From Pasteurella sp049670895 (GTDB taxonomy: Bacteria; Pseudomonadota; Gammaproteobacteria; Enterobacterales; Pasteurellaceae), in assembly GCF_049670895.1 (NCBI RefSeq), contig NZ_CP187170.1: 64,000 nucleotides of DNA; one strand, 5' to 3'. The notes beneath the pieces are model-generated. The model searched no databases and was not told the DNA's origin. It saw nothing but the letters and a program-made list of their open reading frames with translations. The position numbers and the translations under genes are program-made. Positions 9,588 to 18,665 of the stretch are shown here, in pieces. Positions within the stretch are counted from its first letter, which is position 1. Each line of letters begins with the position of its first letter.

Positions 9588-9683
9588 CGTTTATCTCTCT
9601 TTCCTTTAATTGTTGCGATAAAAGTTGGAAATAATAGGGGAGTTTGTGCCTTGTCGCAAGCCAAATTGTATTTATTTACATCG

Positions 9684-10391
9684 TCATTTTGTTTTAAATG
9701 CACTGACGGGGGCAAAAACGGCTTGTTTTTTGAACCGCACTTTTTCAGGATTAAGGGTTAAGGGATAAATGCGTTTGCGTGCTACGATAGCGATCAATTG
9801 AGGAAAACAGCCCGTTCTGTCGTAAGGAAGCAATCCACGGTGTTCAAGCACATCAAAATTGAGTAAAGATAGCCAGTCAATAATGCGTAATGGGAAATAA
9901 TGCCGAATGGCTAAAGGTGGCTGGTTTTTTTTGTGAAGAAAGCGTTTAAATAACAGGTTACTGAAGGGATTGAAAATAGATAAAAACAAGTAACCTTCTT
10001 CACACAGCACACGATCAGTTTCACGTAAAATTTGATGGGGATCTTGGCTAAAGTTTAGGGTATTTGCCAGAATACAAGCATCTACGGCGTGTTCAATAAA
10101 AGGCAATTCGGTTAAATTGGCTTGGACCACCGTGGTATTGGGTTGTTGGGCAAGCTGAATTAAATCAGGGCTAAGTTGTGGTGAAAGGACAATATCATGG
10201 TGGGAAATGTGAATATCACGGCTGATTTCTGCACTGAGTCCGCCTAAATTTAACACCTGATTGCCCAAAATTTTTGGATACCAAGCCGAAAAATAGGCGG
10301 TAAGTGCGTTACAATAGCGTTCACCATTTTGTATCTGTTGCCAACTGTGTGGCAATGTTATCGCTTTGGGATATTTTGCATTCCACAGCAT
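9684..10391 (-). CDS. YafS-like class I SAM-dependent methyltransferase
   Basis: 235 residues. A class I methyltransferase core: VLNLGGLSAEIS (glycine-rich loop), VVQANLTELPFIEHAVDACILANTL (motifs II/III), then a C-terminal part with DWLSLLNFDVLEHRG and IVARKRIYPLTLNP, closely like E. coli YafS. It is divergent from gloB exactly as yafS is in E. coli (22 bases between starts). The substrate is not known. The 3' end carries an uptake signal inside the coding region. Confidence 0.87.
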   Translation of the reverse strand: MLWNAKYPKAITLPHSWQQIQNGERYCNALTAYFSAWYPKILGNQVLNLGGLSAEISRDIHISHHDIVLSPQLSPDLIQLAQQPNTTVVQANLTELPFIEHAVDACILANTLNFSQDPHQILRETDRVLCEEGYLFLSIFNPFSNLLFKRFLHKKNQPPLAIRHYFPLRIIDWLSLLNFDVLEHRGLLPYDRTGCFPQLIAIVARKRIYPLTLNPEKVRFKKQAVFAPVSAFKTK

Positions 10392-10413
10392 ATTTATACC
10401 TCAAGGAGAATTT

Positions 10414-11115
10414 ATGTTAGTGCCTATTCCTGCTTTAAATGATAACTATATTTGGCTTTATGGACGAGAAAATTTACCTATTATTGTGATCGATCTTCCC
10501 GAAACCATGGGATTATTGGCTTATCTCAAACAGCATCAACTCAAGGTGGAAGCCCTGTTATTGACTCATTATCATGATGATCATACTGCAGGTGTGGCTC
10601 ATTTTAAGCAAGTCTTTCCTGATGTAAAAATCTTTGGACCAGAAGAAACCCGTGCAAGAGGGGCAACAGATATTATTCAAGCAGGAAAGTTTCATACGGA
10701 AAATTATGAGATTGAGGTGCTCGATACAGCAGGGCATACGGAACAGCATGTCAGTTATGTGATCGAGGGACATTTGTTTTGTGGTGATAGCCTATTTTCA
10801 GCAGGCTGTGGTCGTGTTTTCACGGGCGATTATGCCAAAATGTATGAAGGGATCCAACGTTTGAAACAATTACCTCAAGAAACCCTTGTTTGTCCTGCTC
10901 ATGAATATACCTTGAGTAATTTAGCCTTTGCTCAATCTGTTTTAGGGGAAAATCCTTTTTTAAAAGCATATTATCAACATGTGGTGGAACTCCGTGCGGC
11001 GAATCGCCCAAGTCTTCCCACAACATTAGCCTTAGAGCAGCAAATTAATCCTTTTTTACAAGCCACCAGTCTGGAACAATTCATTCAATTACGACAGGCA
11101 AAGGATCGTTTTTAA
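10414..11115 (+). CDS. gloB: Hydroxyacylglutathione hydrolase (glyoxalase II)
   Basis: 233 residues from the ATG at 10414, preceded by AAGGAGAA; an earlier in-frame start at 10366 would run into yafS. Hydrolyses S-lactoylglutathione to lactate and glutathione, the second step of methylglyoxal removal. Metallo-beta-lactamase fold with THYHDDHTAG as the binuclear metal motif, DTAGHTEQHVSY, CGDSLFSAGCGR and PAHEYTLSN. The C-terminal substrate domain ends AKDRF. Paired head-to-head with yafS. Confidence 0.96.
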   Translation: MLVPIPALNDNYIWLYGRENLPIIVIDLPETMGLLAYLKQHQLKVEALLLTHYHDDHTAGVAHFKQVFPDVKIFGPEETRARGATDIIQAGKFHTENYEIEVLDTAGHTEQHVSYVIEGHLFCGDSLFSAGCGRVFTGDYAKMYEGIQRLKQLPQETLVCPAHEYTLSNLAFAQSVLGENPFLKAYYQHVVELRAANRPSLPTTLALEQQINPFLQATSLEQFIQLRQAKDRF

Positions 11116-11290
11116 GCACAAATCTTCGTCATGCTTATGTGGGGATTGGTGTATAATGGTGGTCAATAGGTTTGCTCAATAGATAACAATTTATTAAAAT
11201 GTTATTTTTTGATATTTTTCTTCTTTTCATTTTATTTGTGGGTGATCTTTCCCTGTCATGTAAAAGTGCGGTGGATTTTTTAAGACATTT

Positions 11291-12604
11291 ATGACGATTT
11301 TAGTGCTTGGTATCAATCACAAAACAGCTTCTGTGGAAGTGCGTGAAAAAGTGGCGTTTTCTGATGAGAAACGCCTTTTTGCGTTGCAACAAATCCACGC
11401 TTTTGCCATCGCTCAGAGCGTGGTGATTTTGTCAACCTGTAACCGCACGGAAGTGTATTTACATCATAAGCAAATTTTACCGCAACAAAATGAAGGGTGG
11501 ATTGAACGCTGTATCCAGTGGTTTGCGGATGTACACCAAGTTGAGGCGAATGCGTTACAATCTTGTTTATACGTGAAGCAAAATCAACAAGCCGTCGTAC
11601 ATTTAATGCAGGTAGCATGTGGGCTTGATTCTTTAATTTTGGGGGAGCCACAAATTTTAGGTCAAGTGAAACAGGCTTATCAATTTAGCGAACATTATTA
11701 TCAAACCCATCAATTGCCTTTTTCCAGTGAGCTTTCACGTTTATTCCAAAAAACCTTTTCCACAGCCAAACGGGTAAGAAGTGAGACCAATATTGGCGGG
11801 AATGCCGTTTCTGTCGCTTATGCCGCTTGTAGTTTGGCTCGTCAGATTTTTGAGTCACTCAAACCGTTAAAGATTTTATTAGTGGGGGCGGGGGAGACCA
11901 TTGAATTAGTTGCTCGCCATTTATTGCGTCATGGTGTACAAAACTTGATGATTTCTAACCGCACTTTTGAACGAGCCCATCACTTAGTGGAAAAATTGGA
12001 GAAAACCTGTCAGATACAGATTTTATCTTTAAATGCGTTACAGGAAGGGTTAAACCAAGCCGATATCGTCATTAGTGCCACAGGCAGTCCCACCCTTTTA
12101 TTGACCGAACCTATGATCAGAGAAGCACAACGTGTGAGATGTGGTTTACCGTTGCTGTTGATTGATATTGCGGTTCCTCGAGATATTGAAGGCAGTGTGG
12201 CACATTTAGACAGTGTGTATCATTACACTGTTGATGATTTACAACATATTATTCAGCGAAATTTAACAGAAAGAGAAAAAGCTTCACAACAAGCACAATT
12301 GATTATTCAGCAGGAACGTGATGACTTTTTTGAATGGTTGAAAGTCCATCAATTTTCCAATTTGATTCGAACTTATCGTTCAAATGCTGATCAGATTAGA
12401 GAAGATTTATTAGAAAAAGCGTTAATAGGCTTGCATCAAGGCGAAAATGCAGAAAAACTCTTACAAGAATTAAGTTATAAATTAACCAACAAATTATTGC
12501 ATTCCCCGACTCAGGTGATGAACAAAATGGTCAAAGCTGGAAATTCAGGGGGATTAGCCTTGTTTTCTTCGGTGATCAATGTAGAGAAAGAATGCGACAA
12601 TTAA
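11291..12604 (+). CDS. hemA: Glutamyl-tRNA reductase
   Basis: 437 residues. Reduces glutamyl-tRNA(Glu) to glutamate-1-semialdehyde, the first step of C5 haem synthesis. The catalytic Cys is in LSTCNRTEVY (about residue 50); the NADPH domain shows LLVGAGETIEL and MISNRTFERA; the C-terminal dimerisation helix carries LSYKLTNKLLHSPT. Full length for the family (E. coli 418). The ribosome-binding site is poor (AAGA only), which may reflect low translation. The 175-base gap before it holds a TATAAT at 11152-11157 and an uptake signal (11263-11272). Confidence 0.97.
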   Translation: MTILVLGINHKTASVEVREKVAFSDEKRLFALQQIHAFAIAQSVVILSTCNRTEVYLHHKQILPQQNEGWIERCIQWFADVHQVEANALQSCLYVKQNQQAVVHLMQVACGLDSLILGEPQILGQVKQAYQFSEHYYQTHQLPFSSELSRLFQKTFSTAKRVRSETNIGGNAVSVAYAACSLARQIFESLKPLKILLVGAGETIELVARHLLRHGVQNLMISNRTFERAHHLVEKLEKTCQIQILSLNALQEGLNQADIVISATGSPTLLLTEPMIREAQRVRCGLPLLLIDIAVPRDIEGSVAHLDSVYHYTVDDLQHIIQRNLTEREKASQQAQLIIQQERDDFFEWLKVHQFSNLIRTYRSNADQIREDLLEKALIGLHQGENAEKLLQELSYKLTNKLLHSPTQVMNKMVKAGNSGGLALFSSVINVEKECDN

Positions 12605-12668
12605 AAACAGTTTCTAATCATGTTAATCCATTTTAGAATAAAGCCATTCGTTTTTATTGGAGAAACCC

Positions 12669-13892
12669 ATGCGAGAAAATCATCAAATAGCAAATGTTGA
12701 TTTAGTTAAACAAATGAATAGTGCGGTCGTCTATAAACTGATCGATCAACAAGGTCCTATTTCTCGTATTCAGATTTCAGAATTAAGTCAATTAGCACCT
12801 GCGAGTGTCACGAAAATTACCCGTCATTTATTGGCACGAGGACTCATTAAAGAAGTGGAACAACAAGAATCCACAGGAGGGCGGCGTGCGACTTCAATTG
12901 TGGCTGAATATAAGGCTTTTCGTACCATTTTAGTGCATTTAGGGCGTAAACATACCACCTTTGCCATCATGGATTTATCCACTAAATTAGTGAAAAAAGC
13001 GGTATTTGAGTTGCCTCAAACACAAACGGTGGATGCCATCGAATCTTTTTTATTAAGCCAGTTAGCACAGTTTATTGAGGAAAACCATAAACGAGGCTGT
13101 GAATTTATTGCCATTGGGATTACGGTGCCAGGCTTTGTTGATGTAAAAACCAACATGATTGAGTATATGCCGCATTTAACGGTGGAAACACCTTGGGATT
13201 TGGCAGACAAAATTGCACAGCAATTTCATTTACCGACTTATATCGGGCATGATGTGCGGAGTTTAGCATTAGCTGAACATTATTTTGGTGTAACAAAAGA
13301 TTGTTATGATTCCTTGTTATTGCGTATTCATCGTGGTGTAGGGGCTGGCATTGTGATTAATCATGAGGTTTTCCTCGGTTATAAAAATAATGTAGGAGAA
13401 ATTGGGCATATTCAGGTCGATCCGCTTGGAAAACGGTGCTTATGTGGCAATGTGGGTTGCTTAGAAACCGTGGTGAGTAATACGGCAATTGAAAAGAAAA
13501 TGCATGATCTCTTAGAAGATGGCTATAAAAGTAAATGGCTTTCTTTAGATGAATACGATATCGAAGCCATTTGTAAAGCGAGTAATAAACATGATGAAGC
13601 GGCGATTGAGTTAATAGAGCATGTTGGGGTGCAAATCGGGCGCGTGCTTGCAATGAGCGTGAATATGTTTAATCCCGAGAAAATTGTGATTTCTGGCGAG
13701 ATTACACAGGCAAAAACGATTTTATTTGCGGCTATTCAACGTTCTCTAGAAAGCCACGCCTTACCCGCTTTTGTCAAAAATACCCCGTTAGTGGCGTCTG
13801 AATTAAAACATGAAGATGTGATCGGTGCATTTGCATTAATTAAACGTGCATTATTAGATGGCAGTTTATTACGTCGCTTATTATCTGAATAA
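12669..13892 (+). CDS. nagC: NagC, N-acetylglucosamine-responsive ROK repressor
   Basis: 407 residues from ATG 12669 (TTGGAGAAA upstream); a TTG start at 12657 is in frame but less likely. N-terminal winged helix-turn-helix (about 18-60: ISRIQISELSQLAPASVTKI), then a ROK domain with the zinc motif GHIQVDPLGKRCLCGNVGC. The sequence follows E. coli NagC more closely than Mlc (VDLVKQMNSA, STGGRRA, LALAEHYFG). Controls amino-sugar and often sialic-acid genes in response to GlcNAc-6-P. The kinase gene nagK lies in this window at 21887; no NagC operator was identified with confidence. Confidence 0.92.
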   Translation: MRENHQIANVDLVKQMNSAVVYKLIDQQGPISRIQISELSQLAPASVTKITRHLLARGLIKEVEQQESTGGRRATSIVAEYKAFRTILVHLGRKHTTFAIMDLSTKLVKKAVFELPQTQTVDAIESFLLSQLAQFIEENHKRGCEFIAIGITVPGFVDVKTNMIEYMPHLTVETPWDLADKIAQQFHLPTYIGHDVRSLALAEHYFGVTKDCYDSLLLRIHRGVGAGIVINHEVFLGYKNNVGEIGHIQVDPLGKRCLCGNVGCLETVVSNTAIEKKMHDLLEDGYKSKWLSLDEYDIEAICKASNKHDEAAIELIEHVGVQIGRVLAMSVNMFNPEKIVISGEITQAKTILFAAIQRSLESHALPAFVKNTPLVASELKHEDVIGAFALIKRALLDGSLLRRLLSE

Positions 13893-13970
13893 ATTTCGTT
13901 TGCTTTTAAATCGGGTTGCTCAAACTCTATCCGAACGATCTAAAAAATTCATTTTTATAAAAAAAAAGAG

Positions 13971-13999
13971 TTGACGAGTGGGGCGGATATCAGCATAAT
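13971..13999 (+). promoter_or_regulatory. Promoter of the tRNA Met-Leu-Gln-Gln operon
   Basis: TTGACG (13971-13976), 17-base spacer, CATAAT (13994-13999), followed by a GC-rich discriminator (AGCCCCGC), typical of stable-RNA promoters under stringent control. It sits 41 bases before the first tRNA. Confidence 0.85.
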
Positions 14000-14040
14000 T
14001 AGCCCCGCAAAGCCGATGAGGTGAATGCAAATAGAAAAAT

Positions 14041-14117
14041 GGCTATGTAGCTCAGTTGGTTAGAGCACAACACTCATAATGTTGGGGTCACAGGTTCGAA
14101 TCCCGTCATAGCCACCA
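14041..14117 (+). tRNA. tRNA-Met (CAT), elongator type
   Basis: 77 bases with encoded CCA. Anticodon CAT at 14075-14077, T loop GTTCGAATC, acceptor GGCTATG paired with CATAGCC. The sequence closely follows E. coli metT, and the gene order Met-Leu-Gln-Gln is that of the E. coli metT operon. Confidence 0.97.
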
Positions 14118-14122
14118 TATTT

Positions 14123-14207
14123 GCGGGACTGGCGAAATTGGTAGACGCACCAGATTTAGGTTCTGGCGCCGCGAGGTGTGTGGGTTCAAGTCCCTCGTCC
14201 CGCACCA
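14123..14207 (+). tRNA. tRNA-Leu (TAG)
   Basis: 85 bases with encoded CCA and a variable arm, as expected for a class II tRNA. Anticodon stem CCAGA/TCTGG encloses TAG at 14157-14159. Acceptor GCGGGAC pairs with GTCCCGC. Equivalent to leuW. Confidence 0.97.
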
Positions 14208-14236
14208 TTCATTAGCTTGCAAGTCAATAGAGTAGT

Positions 14237-14311
14237 TGGGGTATCGCCAAGCGGTAAGGCACCGGGTTTTGATCTCGGCATTCCTAGGTTCGAATCCTAG
14301 TACCCCAGCCA
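14237..14311 (+). tRNA. tRNA-Gln (TTG), copy 1
   Basis: 75 bases with encoded CCA (ends GCCA). Acceptor TGGGGTA pairs with TACCCCA; anticodon TTG at 14269-14271. Identical to the second copy 119 bases downstream. Confidence 0.96.
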
Positions 14312-14355
14312 TACTATCAAATAATCTTCTTAATCTTCCATCAAGATATTTCAGT

Positions 14356-14430
14356 TGGGGTATCGCCAAGCGGTAAGGCACCGGGTTTTGATCTCGGCAT
14401 TCCTAGGTTCGAATCCTAGTACCCCAGCCA
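14356..14430 (+). tRNA. tRNA-Gln (TTG), copy 2
   Basis: 75 bases, identical to copy 1; anticodon TTG at 14388-14390. The flanks of the two copies differ, so the duplication covers only the gene or is old. No CTG-reading tRNA-Gln is seen in the cluster. Confidence 0.96.
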
Positions 14431-14782
14431 TCACATTCAATCATTAATCTCTTTAAATTAATCTCCTAAATCTTCTTAATTGATTTACATTTATTCATCA
14501 ATCTCATTCATTTTTTATTCAATATCACTTATTACTGCTTTTCTGTTAAATCATCTCTGATTTTTCCAAATTTATTTTATATCATTTTATGATTTCTTAG
14601 CTGGTGTGTTTAACTTAAACTTATTTTAGTAAGTGGTTTTTTATGCTAAAAGCGAGGGGTTTTAAAGAATAAAGAACGGTTTTGCTGTATTTTGACCAGT
14701 TGACTATTATCAATAAATATTAGATATTGTTAAAACATTGTGAAAGCACAATGAGTATAAAAATAACATATTGGAATCAATT
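14431..14782. other. AT-rich intergenic region with one perfect dyad
   Basis: 352 bases without a convincing gene. After the tRNAs come pyrimidine-rich tracts and only a weak hairpin (ACTTA/TAAGT at 14619-14634 followed by T) as tRNA-operon terminator. Near the 3' end a perfect 7-bp dyad CATTGTG-AAAG-CACAATG (14736-14753) lies 29 bases before the transporter start, and TTGACC (14692) or TTGACT (14700) could serve as -35 boxes. Confidence 0.5.
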
Positions 14783-16051
14783 ATGACAGAATCAACACAA
14801 CAAATAGAAAAATCGAATTGGCATTCTAAATTTGCCGCTTTAGGACCAGGTATTTTAATGGCATCTGCCGCAGTAGGTGGCTCACATATCATTGCTTCAA
14901 CACAAGCTGGGGCGATTTATGGATGGCAGTTAGCGATTATTATTATTTTAGCGAACTTATTTAAATATCCTTTCTTCCGTTTCGGTGCACAATATACACT
15001 TGATTCAGGCGAAACGTTATTGCAAGGGTATTTGAAAAAAGGAAAAGCCTATCTTTGGATCTTCTTTATTCTTAATGCATTTGCCACAGTGATTAATACG
15101 GCGGCGGTAGGCTTGCTTTGTGCCGCCATTTTAACTTTCGTCTTACCTATTCATGTGCCAGTCGCAACACTTAGTTCGATTGTGATTATCGTCAGTACGG
15201 TAATTTTATTATTAGGTAAATACCGTTTATTAGACGGTTTATCCAAGCTGATTATGATTGCCTTAACCTTGACTACTGTGACAGCCGTGGTGATTGCCTT
15301 AATGCGTAATGGTTTATCTGGTGTTGCTCCGCCAGATTACGTCAGTGCCAGTCCTTGGAATTTGGCTTCTCTCGGTTTTATTGTGGCGTTAATGGGGTGG
15401 ATGCCTGCACCGATTGAAATTTCAGCCGTTAGCTCAATGTGGGTAATTGCAAAACGCCGTGTTTCAACCGTGTCATACCGAGATGGAATTTGGGATTTTA
15501 ATGTCGGTTTTATTGGTACCGCCATTTTAGCCTTAGTATTTTTGGCATTAGGGGCTTTGGTTCAACATGGTTCACCAGAAAGCGTACAAATGGTGGGGGG
15601 AAAATATATTGCCCAGTTAATTAATATGTATTCCTCAACGATTGGTGAGTGGGCAAGAGGGTTAATCGCTTTCATTGCATTTATGTGTATGTTTGGCACC
15701 ACGATCACCGTAATTGATGGTTACTCTCGTTCTAATGTGGAAAGCTTACGTTTAATCTTTGGTAAAAAAGAAAGTCGTCCAAGCACCTTAAATATTGCGA
15801 TGTTATTTGCTGCCGCTTCAGGTTTGGCGATCATCTTCTATTTTAATAATGCAGTAGGGCCGATGTTGAAATTTGCCATGATTGCCTCTTTTGTTTCAAC
15901 GCCAGTTTTCGCCTATTTGAATTTATCTTTAGTTTTGAAAGGTGAACACAAAGTGAAAGGGGGATTATTCTGGTTATCCGTGATTGGCTTGATTTATTTA
16001 ACCTCGTTTACCTTATTGTTTATTGCCCACCAAGCAGGTTGGTTTAAATAA
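14783..16051 (+). CDS. Atypical Nramp-family membrane transporter
   Basis: 422 residues with about 11 transmembrane helices, from ATG 14783 (a TTG at 14771 is in frame). It has the overall Nramp layout, but the metal-binding motif of helix 1, normally DPGN, is replaced: GPGILMASAAVGGSHIIAS. In helix 6 the MPH motif reads GWMPAPIEIS. The family contains remote members with this kind of change whose substrates are unknown; manganese or iron transport should therefore not be assumed. It stands alone between the tRNA cluster and a bidirectional terminator. Confidence 0.8.
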   Translation: MTESTQQIEKSNWHSKFAALGPGILMASAAVGGSHIIASTQAGAIYGWQLAIIIILANLFKYPFFRFGAQYTLDSGETLLQGYLKKGKAYLWIFFILNAFATVINTAAVGLLCAAILTFVLPIHVPVATLSSIVIIVSTVILLLGKYRLLDGLSKLIMIALTLTTVTAVVIALMRNGLSGVAPPDYVSASPWNLASLGFIVALMGWMPAPIEISAVSSMWVIAKRRVSTVSYRDGIWDFNVGFIGTAILALVFLALGALVQHGSPESVQMVGGKYIAQLINMYSSTIGEWARGLIAFIAFMCMFGTTITVIDGYSRSNVESLRLIFGKKESRPSTLNIAMLFAAASGLAIIFYFNNAVGPMLKFAMIASFVSTPVFAYLNLSLVLKGEHKVKGGLFWLSVIGLIYLTSFTLLFIAHQAGWFK

Positions 16052-16062
16052 GAAACTTTTCC

Positions 16063-16099
16063 AAAAAATACCGCACTTTTTGAAGGTGCGGTATTTTTT
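16063..16099. terminator. Bidirectional terminator built from paired uptake signals
   Basis: Fourteen-bp stem AAAAAATACCGCAC (16063-16076) and its complement (16086-16099), giving a T run on both strands. It lies between the convergent Nramp-like gene and prlC, and each arm holds most of an uptake signal. Confidence 0.93.
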
Positions 16100-16110
16100 A
16101 TGGTGTTGTT

Positions 16111-18150
16111 TTAATTCGCAATGCCTTTATGTCTTAATAATGCATTTAATTGTGGCTCTCGACCACGGAAACGTTTGAACAAGATCATCGGTTCTTCACT
16201 GCCACCACGGCTTAAAATTTCAGCTAAGAAAGATTTGCCTGTTTCTGGGTTGAAAATGCCTTCCTCTTCAAAACGTGAGAATGCATCTGCAGAAAGCACT
16301 TCTGCCCATAAATAGCTGTAATACCCTGCAGAATAGCCCCCTGCGAAAATATGGCTAAAGCTATGTGGTGCTCTTGCCCATTCCACTCCTTTAATAACAG
16401 CAACCTCATCTTTGACGGCTTTTAAGGTTTCTAGCACTTGGTTTGGTTTGCCAGCTTCAAAATGATGATGTAAACGGAAGTCAAATAAACCAAATTCTAA
16501 TTGGCGTAACACAAACATGGCTGCTTGATAGTTTTTCGCTTTCAACAATTGTGCCAATTTTTCTTTTGGTAAAGGCTCACCTGTTTCGTAATGACCTGAA
16601 ATAAAATCAAGGGCTTGCGCTTCCCAACACCAGTTTTCTAAAAACTGGCTAGGTAATTCCACGGCATCCCAAGGGACTCCATTAATCCCAGCTACATCAG
16701 CCACGTCAATTTGCGTGAGCATATGGTGCAGACCATGCCCAAATTCATGGAACAGGGTAGTGACTTCATCGTGAGTGAACAGGGCAGGCTTGTCGCCAAT
16801 TGGGGCATTGAAGTTACAGGTTAAGTATGCCACTGGCTTTTGAATGTCTCCATTGCTGAGACGACGACGTCCGATACAGTCATCCATCCATGCACCACCA
16901 CGCTTATGTTCACGTGCATATAAATCAAGGTAGAAGCTACCACGAATCTGATCCTGCTCATCAATTAAATCAAAGAAACGGACATCTTTATGCCAAGTTT
17001 CCACATCAAAACGCTCAACAGCACGAATGTTAAAAATACGTTTAATTAATTCAAATAACCCAGTTAACACACGATTTTCTGGGAAGTAAGGACGCAGTTC
17101 TTCATCATTAATTGCATACAGGTGCTGTTTTTGTTTTTCACTGTAAAAAGCGATATCCCAAGCTTCTAGATCATCAATATTGAATTCTTGTTTGCAGAAG
17201 GCTTTTAATTCGGCTAATTCTTTTTCACCTTGTGCTTTAGAACGCTGTGCAAGGTTATCTAAGAAATCTAACACTTGTTGGGGATTTTCTGCCATTTTAG
17301 TGGCAAGAGACAATTCTGTGTAGGTATTGAAATCTAACAGTTTTGCCAACTCAACACGGAGATTCAGGATTTCTTCCATGATCGCCGTATTATCCCATTT
17401 ACCAGCATTAGGACCTTGATCTGATGCTCGGGTGGCAAATGCTCGGTACATTTCTTCACGCAAGGCACGGTTTTCACAATAGGTCATCACAGGAAGGTAG
17501 CTTGGAATTTCAAGGGTAAAGCGATAACCGCTTAAACCTTTACTTTGTGCAGATTGTTGAGCCGCCTGAAGGGCAGACTCTGGTAGGCCTTTTAATTGTG
17601 CCACATCTTCAATAATTTTATCCCAACCCATGGTCGCATCAAGCACATTATTGCTAAATTGCGAGCTTAACTCGGATAAACGAGCGGAAATTTCACCATA
17701 GCGTTTTTGTTTCTCTTGACTTAATGAAATCCCCGATAATTTGAAATCTCTAAGTGCATTTTCGATGGTTTTCTTTTGGGCAACATCATACTGTTCAAAA
17801 GCGGGGCTATTTTTCAGTTTTTTATAGGCTTGATACAAACCTTCATGTTGACCCACCCAAGTGCTGTATTCGGATAAAATCGGCAAACAGGCTTGATAAG
17901 CATCACGTAATTCAGGGCTATTTTTTACCGCATTAAGGTGAGAAACTGGCGACCATGTTTTACTAAAAAGATCGCTCATTTCGGTGAGAGGTTGAATGAA
18001 ATTTTCCCAAGTAATGTCGTCTTGTTGTACTAATTTTTCAATTTTTTCACGGCTGTCTTGAATACGTTTTTCAACCGCAGGTTTGACATGTTCAGGCTTG
18101 ATAGCAGAAAAGGGCGGCAAGCCTTCAAAGGTTAATAATGGATTTGTCAT
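16111..18150 (-). CDS. prlC: Oligopeptidase A
   Basis: 679 residues, M3 family zinc metallopeptidase of the cytoplasm that degrades small peptides, including signal-peptide remnants. The zinc site HEFGHGLHH (HExxH) is intact, with the downstream Glu in the GVPWDAVELPSQFLENW segment. Length equals the family norm (E. coli 680). The start ATG at 18150 is preceded by AAGGACAG on the minus strand. Monocistronic by the flanking terminator and the divergent ybaN-like gene. Confidence 0.97.
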   Translation of the reverse strand: MTNPLLTFEGLPPFSAIKPEHVKPAVEKRIQDSREKIEKLVQQDDITWENFIQPLTEMSDLFSKTWSPVSHLNAVKNSPELRDAYQACLPILSEYSTWVGQHEGLYQAYKKLKNSPAFEQYDVAQKKTIENALRDFKLSGISLSQEKQKRYGEISARLSELSSQFSNNVLDATMGWDKIIEDVAQLKGLPESALQAAQQSAQSKGLSGYRFTLEIPSYLPVMTYCENRALREEMYRAFATRASDQGPNAGKWDNTAIMEEILNLRVELAKLLDFNTYTELSLATKMAENPQQVLDFLDNLAQRSKAQGEKELAELKAFCKQEFNIDDLEAWDIAFYSEKQKQHLYAINDEELRPYFPENRVLTGLFELIKRIFNIRAVERFDVETWHKDVRFFDLIDEQDQIRGSFYLDLYAREHKRGGAWMDDCIGRRRLSNGDIQKPVAYLTCNFNAPIGDKPALFTHDEVTTLFHEFGHGLHHMLTQIDVADVAGINGVPWDAVELPSQFLENWCWEAQALDFISGHYETGEPLPKEKLAQLLKAKNYQAAMFVLRQLEFGLFDFRLHHHFEAGKPNQVLETLKAVKDEVAVIKGVEWARAPHSFSHIFAGGYSAGYYSYLWAEVLSADAFSRFEEEGIFNPETGKSFLAEILSRGGSEEPMILFKRFRGREPQLNALLRHKGIAN

Positions 18151-18243
18151 AATCTGTCCTTAATTTTTATACAAAACGTTTTTTCTATATGGGGGAAAAT
18201 TTTTCAAATTCAAGCTTGAAAAATCTGTAAAACTATAGATAAT

Positions 18244-18258
18244 TGAGAATCGTTTTTA
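18244..18258 (+). promoter_or_regulatory. Possible Fur-like box upstream of the ybaN-like gene
   Basis: TGAGAATCGTTTTTA resembles the 7-1-7 Fur unit TGATAATNATTATCA (10 of 14 fixed positions). A TATAGA (18234-18239) just before it could be a -10 box. A separate dyad (ATTTTTCAA/TTGAAAAAT, 18199-18224) lies upstream. Suggestive only. Confidence 0.3.
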
Positions 18259-18273
18259 TTCCTGAGGATTTTT

Positions 18274-18636
18274 ATGAAGGCGATTTATATTGTATTGGGC
18301 TTTATCTTTCTTGGTTTAGGGATTTTAGGGATTATGTTACCTCTTCTTCCTGCCACGCCCTTTTTGTTGTTGACAGTATTCTTTTTTGCGAAAGGATCCG
18401 ATCGTTTGCATAATTGGTTTTTAGAAACGCAATTATATCAAAAGCATTTGAAAACGTTCAAAGAAGAGCGGGCGTTAAGTCAGAAATCAAAATTCTGGAT
18501 TTTATTATTTGCGACAGTGATGTTATCCATTGGCTTTTACTTTACGCCAAGCGTGGTTGGCCGCACAATTATTGTGTTGGTGCTATTAACGAAGTATTGG
18601 TTCTTCTTTTTCTGGATCAAAACCGCAAAACAATAA
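18274..18636 (+). CDS. YbaN/DUF454 family inner-membrane protein
   Basis: 120 residues, three to four hydrophobic segments. The N-terminus IVLGFIFLGLGILGIMLPLLPATPFLLL carries the family signature G-x-x-LPxLPxTPFLLL, followed by FFAKGSDRLHNWFLE. Function is unknown. The ribosome-binding site CTGAGGA is well placed. It may be iron-controlled, judging from the Fur-like sequence upstream. Confidence 0.87.
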   Translation: MKAIYIVLGFIFLGLGILGIMLPLLPATPFLLLTVFFFAKGSDRLHNWFLETQLYQKHLKTFKEERALSQKSKFWILLFATVMLSIGFYFTPSVVGRTIIVLVLLTKYWFFFFWIKTAKQ

Positions 18637-18665
18637 GCGATTTTCAGGGCGGTGAGACGAAAAGG

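Noticed and set aside
14237..14430. Tandem tRNA-Gln genes as a possible integration site or repeat element
   Set aside because: Flanks differ, no integrase or att-like duplication is near, and the same double gene is found in E. coli.
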